Positions 1 to 5,028 of a stretch of 6,869 nucleotides of DNA are shown here, one piece after another (the first letter of the stretch is position 1; the number at the start of each line of letters is the position of its first letter). A program made the translations under genes and the position numbers. This DNA comes from Thermoproteota archaeon (lineage in GTDB: Archaea; Thermoproteota; Thermoprotei_A; Sulfolobales; Pyrodictiaceae). The DNA lies in assembly GCA_013153105.1 (NCBI GenBank), contig JAADFC010000069.1, forward strand, positions 1-6,869, written 5' to 3'. The notes beneath the pieces were generated by a model, which saw nothing but the letters and a program-made list of their open reading frames with translations, did not search any database and was not told the DNA's origin.

Positions 1-1528
1 CGTCCACCACTATAGTGTCGCCGTTCTCTACGAGCGCTATCGGCCCCCCGGCGATGGCCTCGGGGGAGACGTGGCCCACCATGAGGCCGCGGGTGGCACC
101 GCTGAACCTCCCATCGGTGACGAGGGCCACGCTGTCGCCGAGGCCCATGCCGTAGATGAGGCTGGTTAGCTGGAGCATCTCCCTCATCCCGGGCCCGCCG
201 GCGGGCCCCTCGTAGCGTACCACTATCACGCTCCCCGGCTCGGGGGTGTGCTTCCTCACGTAGCTTATCGCGTCCTCCTCCCTGTCGAACACCAGGGCGG
301 GGCCCTCTATCCTAGACCGGGCTATCCTCACCGCCTTCAGCACCGCGCCCTCGGGGGCGAGGCTGCCGCGGAGCATCCTGAGGGGGCTCCTCGGGGAGAG
401 GGCCTGCTCCAGCCGCTTCACGGCCCTACCGTAGGCTGCCGGCCGGCTCCTGGCGACCTTCTCCCAGGGCTCCCCCGTCGCCGCGGGGGCTGCGCCGTCG
501 AAGACTCCGGCGCGTATCAGCTCCCTCACCAGGGCGGGGACGCCGCCGGCCTCGTGGAGGTCCTCCATGTAGTAGCGGCCGCCGGGCTCGAGGTCCCCTA
601 TCCAGGGCGTCTTCGCGAACAGCTGCTCGAGCTCCTCGAGGCTCACATCTATACCCGCCTCCACAGCTAGGGCTGTGAGGTGGAGGAGCGTGTTCGTCGA
701 GCCCCCCGCGCTCGCGTCCACCGCGAAGGCGTTCAACAGGCTGCTCCTCGTCAGGAACATCGACGCCGTCCAGCCCCTCGCCACCGCCTCGACTGCGAGC
801 CTCCCAGTCCTCCTCGCCACCCACAGCCTCTCACTATACACCGCCGGCACGGTCGAGCCGCCAGGCAGGATGAAGCCCATCGCCTCCGCCGCTATCGCCA
901 TGGTGTTCGCGGTGTAGAGCCCCGCGCAGCTCCCCGGGCCGGGGAGGGCCCTCTCCTCGATGCCCAGCAGCTCCTCCAACCCTATCTCGCCGCGGAGCAG
1001 CCTGCCGACAGCCTCGAACACGTGGCCCAGGGCTATCCTACAGCCGGGGCAGCCGCCCCTCCCCGCGAGCATGGGGCCGCCGTTGACTATGTAGAAGGGC
1101 ACCTCCCCCCGCAGCCTCGCCGCGGCGAGCAGGGCGCCGGGGAGCATCTTGTCGCAGCTCGTGACGACAACCACCGCGTCGACCGCGTGGGCCTCCGCGA
1201 ACGCCTCTATACTATCCGCGACCACCTCCCTGCTCGGCAGACTGTACCTCATACCCTCGTGGCCCATCGCTATCCCGTCGTCGACGCTCACCGCCTGCCC
1301 GTAGACCGGTATACCCCCCGCGGAGGCGACGCCCTCCCCCACGGCTCTGGCCAGCTGCTCGAGGTGCACATGGCCCGGCACTATGCTAGAGTACGTGTAG
1401 ACAATGCCAACAAGCGGCTTCTCGAGGTCCCTCACATCCTCGGGCGGCAGCCCCGCCGCCTCCATGAGGCTCCGGTGCGGCGCCCGCAGCGGCCCCTCCC
1501 GCACCACCCTGCTCCTAGGAGCCCTCAC
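1..1528 (-). CDS. ilvD: Dihydroxy-acid dehydratase (C-terminus cut by window edge)
   Basis: IlvD/Edd-family dehydratase of the cytoplasm. It converts 2,3-dihydroxy-isovalerate and 2,3-dihydroxy-3-methylvalerate to the 2-oxo acids in valine/isoleucine synthesis. 509 codons are present; the family is usually about 555 residues, so only the extreme C-terminus is missing. Visible motifs: RAPHRSL near the N-terminus, VPGHVHL (Gly52), DDGIAMGHEGMRYSLPSRE, SCDKMLPG (Cys125), CPGC (Cys160, Cys163), GSCAGLYTANTM (Cys201), GGSTNT, and TDGRFSGATRG with the conserved Ser at about 476. The GTG at 1528 is chosen because GGAGGTGG lies 5 nt upstream and this start puts RAPHRSL at the usual distance. GTG 1537 lies inside that Shine-Dalgarno and is less likely. 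The gene overlaps the end of ilvC by 14 nt, implying translational coupling. Some family members act on sugar acids; the ilv context argues for the amino acid role. Confidence 0.95.
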   Translation of the reverse strand, partial: MRAPRSRVVREGPLRAPHRSLMEAAGLPPEDVRDLEKPLVGIVYTYSSIVPGHVHLEQLARAVGEGVASAGGIPVYGQAVSVDDGIAMGHEGMRYSLPSREVVADSIEAFAEAHAVDAVVVVTSCDKMLPGALLAAARLRGEVPFYIVNGGPMLAGRGGCPGCRIALGHVFEAVGRLLRGEIGLEELLGIEERALPGPGSCAGLYTANTMAIAAEAMGFILPGGSTVPAVYSERLWVARRTGRLAVEAVARGWTASMFLTRSSLLNAFAVDASAGGSTNTLLHLTALAVEAGIDVSLEELEQLFAKTPWIGDLEPGGRYYMEDLHEAGGVPALVRELIRAGVFDGAAPAATGEPWEKVARSRPAAYGRAVKRLEQALSPRSPLRMLRGSLAPEGAVLKAVRIARSRIEGPALVFDREEDAISYVRKHTPEPGSVIVVRYEGPAGGPGMREMLQLTSLIYGMGLGDSVALVTDGRFSGATRGLMVGHVSPEAIAGGPIALVENGDTIVVD

Positions 1529-2537
1529 CGCCTCCACCTCCGCCCCCTGCCTCGCCGAATATTATCGGGCGGAGCCTGGCCCCGACCTCCTCGATGAGAT
1601 GCCTCCTCCTCTCCTCCATGAGCCTCTCCAGGTTCCTCATCCCCGACTCGTACTCGCGCAGCCACTCGCGGGCGAACTCGCCGCTCCTAACCCTCTCCGC
1701 CGCCCTCCTCATGTTCTCCCTGACATGCTCGTCTATAACCCTCGGCCCCACGGTGAGCCCGCCGTACCTCGCGGTCACCGACACCCTCTCCAGCATCCCC
1801 GTGATACCGTACCTCCATATCAGGTCCATTATCAGCTTCGCCTCGTTCAGCACCTCGAAGTAGGCGACCTCGGGCTGGTAGCCGAGCTCGACAAGGGTCT
1901 CAAACCCCTTGGTTATCAGCTCCATCAACCCGCCGACCAGCACCGTCTGCTCCCCTATGAGGTCGGTCTCCGTCTCCTCCCTGAACGTCGTCTTTATCAC
2001 GCCCGCCCTCGTCGCGCCTATACCCTTAGCCAGCGCGAGCACCATATCCCAAGCCCTGCCCGTGTAGTCCTGGTAGACCGCCACCAGCGCCGGGACCCCG
2101 CGGCCCCGCTCGTACTCCTCCCGGACCAGCTGCCCCGGACCCTTAGGGGCAACCATGACTACGTCAACGTACTCCGGCGGCTTTATCAGGCCGTAGTGGA
2201 CCGTGAACCCGTGGGCGAAGTCGACGGTCATGCCCTCCCCTAGCCTGGGCTCTATCTGCTCCCTCCACACCCTCGGCTGCTCCATATCCGGGATAAGCAC
2301 CATGACTACGTCAGCCCGCTCGACAGCCTCGGGTATCGGGTAGACGTCGAAGCCCTCCCTCCTGGCGCGCTCCCAGCTCCTCCCCCCAGGCCGGAGGCCG
2401 AGGATCACGTTGACCCCGCTGTCGCGGAGGTTGAGGGCCTGCGCCCTCCCCTGGCTGCCGTAGCCTATCACAGCTACGGTCCTGCCCTTCAGGGGGTCCA
2501 GGCTCACCTCCTCGTCCCGGATTATGCGGGCCGCCAC
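1515..2537 (-). CDS. ilvC: Ketol-acid reductoisomerase, class I
   Basis: 340 aa. Catalyses Mg2+-dependent alkyl migration plus NAD(P)H reduction of acetolactate/acetohydroxybutyrate, the second step of valine/isoleucine synthesis. Rossmann motif GYGSQG at 25-30, cofactor-specificity loop LRPGGRS at 48-54 (the closing Ser suggests NADPH), AHGF with His109, APKGPG with Lys132. The metal/substrate residues Asp192, Glu196, Glu228, Glu232 and Ser253 all sit at the spacing expected for class I enzymes. The reading frame is open back to a GTG at 2636, but the TATA box lies inside that extension. GTG 2537, with GGGGGTG 7 nt upstream, gives the usual N-terminus (RIIRDEEVSLDPLKG). The C-terminus ends in an unusual tail with seven consecutive Gly. 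First gene of an ilvC-ilvD unit with its own promoter. Confidence 0.96.
   Translation of the reverse strand: MAARIIRDEEVSLDPLKGRTVAVIGYGSQGRAQALNLRDSGVNVILGLRPGGRSWERARREGFDVYPIPEAVERADVVMVLIPDMEQPRVWREQIEPRLGEGMTVDFAHGFTVHYGLIKPPEYVDVVMVAPKGPGQLVREEYERGRGVPALVAVYQDYTGRAWDMVLALAKGIGATRAGVIKTTFREETETDLIGEQTVLVGGLMELITKGFETLVELGYQPEVAYFEVLNEAKLIMDLIWRYGITGMLERVSVTARYGGLTVGPRVIDEHVRENMRRAAERVRSGEFAREWLREYESGMRNLERLMEERRRHLIEEVGARLRPIIFGEAGGGGGGGEGS
1534..1541 (-). promoter_or_regulatory. Shine-Dalgarno site deciding the ilvD start
   Basis: GGAGGTGG on the minus strand is a perfect match to the archaeal anti-SD core. It lies 5 nt before GTG 1528 and inside the last codons of ilvC, where it encodes part of the IlvC glycine tail. 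Confidence 0.75.
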
Positions 2538-2544
2538 GCTCCAG

Positions 2545-2551
2545 CACCCCC
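2545..2551 (-). promoter_or_regulatory. Shine-Dalgarno-like site of ilvC
   Basis: GGGGGTG pairs with the anti-SD if one G-U wobble is allowed. It lies 7 nt before GTG 2537 and so supports that start. The same heptamer recurs in the ilvB and leuA leaders, but there it is too far from the main start codon to serve it directly. Confidence 0.6.
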
Positions 2552-2582
2552 AGCCCGAGACAATACATATCAGCAGAGAGTT

Positions 2583-2596
2583 TAAATATATAAAAA
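2583..2596 (-). promoter_or_regulatory. TATA box of the ilvC-ilvD unit
   Basis: On the minus strand TTTTTATATATTTAAA is the most AT-rich stretch of the window and a strong archaeal TATA box. Transcription would start about 25 nt downstream, near 2564, leaving a leader of roughly 27 nt that contains the ilvC Shine-Dalgarno. No purine-rich GAAA-type BRE is seen directly upstream. GTGGC-N9-GCCAC (2604-2622) lies just upstream and could be an operator, but this is unsupported. Confidence 0.75.
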
Positions 2597-2623
2597 GCAA
2601 GCTGTGGCCGCGGCTGCGCCACC

Positions 2624-2655
2624 AAAAAGCCTCCACAAACCCCGCGAAGGCGGGG
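2624..2655 (-). terminator. Hairpin plus T-tracts after the small-subunit gene
   Basis: Minus strand: a 6-bp stem CCCCGC/GCGGGG with loop CTTC (2640-2655), then TTT, then TTTTT at 2624-2628. It lies 15 nt past the small-subunit stop and before the ilvC TATA box, so it plausibly ends or attenuates the ilvB transcript. Crenarchaeal termination depends mainly on T-rich stretches and these are short, so read-through into ilvC is possible. Confidence 0.45.
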
Positions 2656-2669
2656 AGGAGAGGCTGCGG

Positions 2670-2960
2670 CTAGCCCTCCCCGCCCGGCGGCAGGGGCTTC
2701 ACCAGCCTCGTCTCCACCCTGTATATCTCCGGCATCCTGCTCAGCTTAGCCGCCAGCCACCTAGCCTCGAACCCGTCGCCAGTAGCCGTTATCCTCACCC
2801 GCAGCCTGCGGTCCTCCTCGAAGCTCGCGCTCACCTCCTGGTAGCTCAGCTTCGCCCTCCTCGCCATGTTGCTTATCCTCATCAACGCGTCTATCCCGTT
2901 CCAGGCCTCTATCACCAGCTCATACACCCCGTACACGTGCACCTCCTTCATCTCAGCCAT
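2670..2960 (-). CDS. Small ACT-type acetohydroxyacid synthase regulatory subunit (IlvM-like)
   Basis: 96 aa, a single small alpha/beta domain. An N-terminal strand (VHVYGVYELVIEA) leads into a helix (ALMRISNMARRAKL), a second strand region, then RLRVRITATG, a second helix and a closing strand. This order fits the short ACT-domain small subunits of acetohydroxyacid synthase such as enteric IlvM (about 86 aa) rather than the two-domain IlvN/IlvH (about 160 aa). ATG 2960 is preceded by GGGGGTGGGAG; a second in-frame ATG at 2951 is possible. The gene starts 21 nt after the ilvB stop, the classic catalytic/regulatory pairing. It probably stabilises or tunes IlvB and may bind valine, isoleucine or leucine; the ligand cannot be read from the sequence. 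No strict motif exists for this family, so the call leans on fold pattern and position. Confidence 0.75.
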   Translation of the reverse strand: MAEMKEVHVYGVYELVIEAWNGIDALMRISNMARRAKLSYQEVSASFEEDRRLRVRITATGDGFEARWLAAKLSRMPEIYRVETRLVKPLPPGGEG

Positions 2961-2981
2961 GGACTCCCACCCCCGACGCCT

Positions 2982-4727
2982 TCAGCCCTGGGGAGCCGCC
3001 TGCAGGGGCTTGGCGCCTGGATAAACCAGGTCGAGGTCCTCCAGGCCCGGCGGCTTGATCGCCTCCGTGAGCCAGTCGCCGGGCTTCACCCAGGGCAGCA
3101 CTATGTCCTCCTCGTTGTCTATCTCTATTATCATCACCAGCGGCTCCTGGTTCCTTATCGACCAGTCCGCCCACTTCCTCACCTCGTCGAGGTTCGCGGG
3201 CTTCACGGCCTCTATCTCGTAGGCCTCAGCTATCTTGGCGAAGTCGGGCCTGGGGCTGTACTCCGTTGCTACTATCCTCCTGTCGTAGAGGTAGACCTGC
3301 CACTGCTTCACCAGCATCAGGGCGCGGTTGTCGAATATCACCACTGTTATCGGGAGGTTGTAGTCGCGGACGAGCGCTAGGTTGTTCATTGTCATCTGGA
3401 AGCTGCCGTCGCCGTCTATACATAGCACCGGTCTGTCCCTCGCTGCTATCTTCGCCCCCAGCGCCGCCGGGATACAGAACCCCATGGTTCCCAGGCCGGC
3501 GCTGGTGAGCCAGGTGCCCGGCACGTAGACGTCCCAGTGCTGCTCCGCCCACATCTGGTGGCTGCCCACCCCGGTGACTGTTATCGTATCCCTCGGCGCT
3601 ACCTCCCGCAGAGCCTTCAGCACCTTCCACGGCGGGAACTTGCGCATCCTCCTAGCCCAGCGCTCCATGGCCTCCTCGTAGCGGCGGCGTATCTGGAGGA
3701 GCCACTCGATGAACCTCCGGTCCCTCCTGGGGAGGCTGGGTATCTTCTTGAGGAGCATCCTGAGCGCCGCCTTGGCGTCTGCCACTATCCCCACGGCGGG
3801 GGGCACGTTCTTGCCTATCTCGCTGGGGTCGCTGTCGATGTGTATCACAGTCTTCTCCCTCATCTCCGGCGTGAACCTGCCGACCGTCCTGTCGGAGAAC
3901 CTAGTCCCCACCGCTAGCACCACGTCAGCGTTGGCGAGCGCCGCGTCGGCCTCGAGGCGGCCGTGCATGCCCGCGGGGCCCATGACCAGCGGGTGGTCGG
4001 CGGGCACCGCGTTCTTGCCGGGGAGTGTCGTCACTATCGGGGCCTGCAGCAGCTCGGCGAGCTGCAGCACCTCGGGCCACGCCTGGCTCCAGTACACCCC
4101 GTTGCCTACCAGTATCACTGGCCTAGCGGCCATGGCTAGTATCCTAGCCGCTTTAGCTATCGCTGTGGGGTCGGGCTTGGGCGGCACGTACTTGGAGAAG
4201 TCTATTGGCAGGTAGGCGGGCTCGTCGCGGGGCTCGTAGAGGGCTAGCTGTATGTCCCTCGGGAAGTCCACCAGGGTCGGGCCGGGACGGCCCTCGTAGG
4301 CCAGCCGGTAGGCCGTCCTTATCGCGGGGGCGGCCTCCTCGGGGCTCCTCACCTGGTAGTTGAACTTTGTTATCGGGGCCGTGACGCCTACTATGTCGGT
4401 CTCCTGGAACGCGTCGCGGCCGAAGACGCTGGTGGGCACCTGCCCTGTTATGGCGAGCATCGGGGCGGAGTCGAAGTAGGCGTTGGCTATCCCGGTGACC
4501 AGGTTTGTGGCTCCGGGGCCGCTGGTGGCCAGGGCCACGCCGGGCCTCCGCTTTATCCTGCCGTACGCGTCGGCTGCGTGGGCGGCGCCCTGCTCGTGGC
4601 GGAACATGTAGATCTCTATGTCCTCGAGGGCTAGCGCGTCGAAGAAGCCCATTATGCTGCCGCCTGTTACCCCGAAGACCTCGCGGACGCCGAGCTCCTT
4701 TAGGGCTCGGGCCGCGTGGTCTACCAC
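2982..4727 (-). CDS. ilvB: Acetohydroxyacid (acetolactate) synthase large subunit
   Basis: 581 aa ThDP enzyme that makes 2-acetolactate or 2-aceto-2-hydroxybutyrate. N-terminal ThDP domain with VTGGSIMGFFDAL, catalytic Glu45 in FRHEQGAAHAADAYGR, and GPGATNLVTGIA. Then FQETDIVGVTAPITKFNY, typical of biosynthetic AHAS, and a central FAD-type domain with RFSDRTVGRF (276-285), which separates it from catabolic acetolactate synthases. The C-terminal ThDP/Mg site runs from GDGSF (439-443) to Asn467, followed by KQWQ, whose Trp is tied to 2-oxobutyrate preference. A tail of roughly 30 residues extends past the usual end. Start: the frame is open to GTG 4892, but from 4889 down to 4727 it has no ATG, GTG or TTG, and a TATA box lies at 4873-4880, so GTG 4727 is the only start compatible with that promoter. 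It gives a normal N-terminus. No strong Shine-Dalgarno stands at the usual distance. Confidence 0.95.
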   Translation of the reverse strand: MVDHAARALKELGVREVFGVTGGSIMGFFDALALEDIEIYMFRHEQGAAHAADAYGRIKRRPGVALATSGPGATNLVTGIANAYFDSAPMLAITGQVPTSVFGRDAFQETDIVGVTAPITKFNYQVRSPEEAAPAIRTAYRLAYEGRPGPTLVDFPRDIQLALYEPRDEPAYLPIDFSKYVPPKPDPTAIAKAARILAMAARPVILVGNGVYWSQAWPEVLQLAELLQAPIVTTLPGKNAVPADHPLVMGPAGMHGRLEADAALANADVVLAVGTRFSDRTVGRFTPEMREKTVIHIDSDPSEIGKNVPPAVGIVADAKAALRMLLKKIPSLPRRDRRFIEWLLQIRRRYEEAMERWARRMRKFPPWKVLKALREVAPRDTITVTGVGSHQMWAEQHWDVYVPGTWLTSAGLGTMGFCIPAALGAKIAARDRPVLCIDGDGSFQMTMNNLALVRDYNLPITVVIFDNRALMLVKQWQVYLYDRRIVATEYSPRPDFAKIAEAYEIEAVKPANLDEVRKWADWSIRNQEPLVMIIEIDNEEDIVLPWVKPGDWLTEAIKPPGLEDLDLVYPGAKPLQAAPQG

Positions 4728-4730
4728 GCG
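4713..4730 (-). promoter_or_regulatory. Perfect hairpin enclosing the ilvB start codon
   Basis: CGCGTGG-TAGA-CCACGCG: a 7-bp perfect inverted repeat with a 4-nt loop. The GTG start (4727-4725) lies in the 5' arm and the upstream mini-ORF stop TAG (4723-4721) lies at the loop. As RNA this would hide the start codon until unwound; as DNA it could be an operator. It also encodes ordinary residues (RVVDHA), so chance is not excluded. Confidence 0.5.
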
Positions 4731-4738
4731 AGTTCCAC
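4721..4738 (-). promoter_or_regulatory. Putative mini-ORF MELAW, stop overlapping the ilvB start (copy A)
   Basis: GTG GAA CTC GCG TGG TAG, beginning 9 nt after GGGGGTG (4754-4748). Its last two codons overlap the ilvB start, so a ribosome finishing here is placed to restart on ilvB. The same frame is open a little further up, to GTG 4750 (MQLKVELAW), but that GTG is part of the Shine-Dalgarno itself. Translation is unproven. Confidence 0.35.
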
Positions 4739-4806
4739 TTTCAACTGCACCCCCGTGCCTGTTTAGGCGACTTCCACTTTCGGCTGCACCCCCGAGACTT
4801 AGGCGA
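4728..4806 (-). repeat. Imperfect tandem duplication in the ilvB leader
   Basis: Two head-to-tail units, 4806-4771 (36 bp) and 4770-4732 (39 bp), each running TCGCCTAA, a variable 5 or 8 nt, GGGGGTGCAG, two variable bases, GAAAGTGGAA and one further base. A partial third TCGC follows at 4731-4728, directly before the ilvB GTG. A related single copy lies before leuA (4995-5026). The unit lengths are multiples of three, which also keeps the ilvB frame open through the array, although no start codon exists there. Confidence 0.85.
4763..4777 (-). promoter_or_regulatory. Putative mini-ORF MEVA (copy B)
   Basis: GTG GAA GTC GCC TAA, 9 nt after GGGGGTG (4793-4787). It is the upstream member of the tandem pair, with Val in place of Leu at codon 3. 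Shared with copy A: Shine-Dalgarno, spacing, Glu codon, Ala codon and a stop directly after. Confidence 0.3.
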
Positions 4807-4827
4807 TGTTTGACAAGCGGGCCACCC

Positions 4828-4840
4828 CGCCTCGGAGGCG
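4828..4840. repeat. 13-bp palindrome in the ilvB leader
   Basis: CGCCTC-G-GAGGCG, perfectly symmetric about 4834. It lies about 10-20 nt downstream of the predicted ilvB transcription start. It could be a repressor site of the size bound by Lrp-type regulators or an RNA hairpin with too small a loop; no regulator can be named. Confidence 0.35.
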
Positions 4841-4872
4841 TGCGTCGTGGGGGGCCGCCGGTGGGCCTAGGG

Positions 4873-4887
4873 TTTAAAAGAGGTTTC
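4873..4887 (-). promoter_or_regulatory. BRE/TATA promoter of ilvB
   Basis: Minus strand GAAACC (4887-4882) followed by CTTTTAAA (4880-4873) has the order and content of an archaeal BRE plus TATA box. Transcription would start near 4850, giving a leader of about 120 nt before GTG 4727. That is long for a crenarchaeal first gene, where leaderless transcripts are common. Confidence 0.6.
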
Positions 4888-4924
4888 ACCACGTTTTATC
4901 GTTATGGATTAGTGTGTTCAGGGT

Positions 4925-4939
4925 GGGAAACCCTTATCT
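4925..4939 (+). promoter_or_regulatory. BRE/TATA promoter of leuA
   Basis: GGGAAACC followed by CTTATCT, a weaker TATA box with a good purine-rich BRE. The predicted start is near 4960, next to the palindrome GGCCCGGGCC (4948-4957), leaving a leader of about 70 nt before GTG 5029. The ilvB promoter on the other strand has a similar layout, with GGTG, AAACC, then CTT. Confidence 0.5.
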
Positions 4940-4994
4940 GCAGCCCAGGCCCGGGCCGCCGCCCTCCCGTGGCGAGTCCCTGGAGCGGCTTGGC

Positions 4995-5026
4995 GGGGGT
5001 GCAGTCGTAACTTGGAACTCGCGTAA
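4995..5026 (+). promoter_or_regulatory. leuA leader copy of the shared element, with mini-ORF MELA (copy C)
   Basis: GGGGGTG (4995-5001), 10 nt, then TTG GAA CTC GCG TAA (5012-5026), ending 2 nt before the leuA GTG. GGGGGTGCAGT and TGGAACTCGCGT are identical to the ilvB-proximal copy on the opposite strand. The middle differs and carries one extra base, yet the mini-ORF and its stop survive. Confidence 0.45.
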
Positions 5027-5028
5027 GA

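Noticed and set aside
680..1597. Long plus-strand open frames opposite ilvD (also opposite ilvC, the small subunit and ilvB, and minus-strand frames opposite leuA/leuB)
   Set aside because: Low-complexity Arg/Pro/His-rich translations opposite strongly conserved genes; an expected by-product of GC-rich codon bias.
2538..2636. 33-residue N-terminal extension of IlvC from GTG 2636
   Set aside because: The ilvC TATA box and predicted transcription start lie inside it, and GTG 2537 gives the family-standard N-terminus with a Shine-Dalgarno-like site.
4728..4806. CRISPR array
   Set aside because: Only two imperfect units without regular unique spacers.
4728..4892. 55-residue N-terminal extension of IlvB from GTG 4892
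   Set aside because: The BRE/TATA element lies inside it, the residues are Pro/Arg/Gly-rich and unlike the family, and no start codon remains between the promoter and GTG 4727.
4728..5028. T-box or other named bacterial riboswitch in the divergent leaders
   Set aside because: No T-box or other recognised riboswitch consensus is visible, and the organism appears archaeal.
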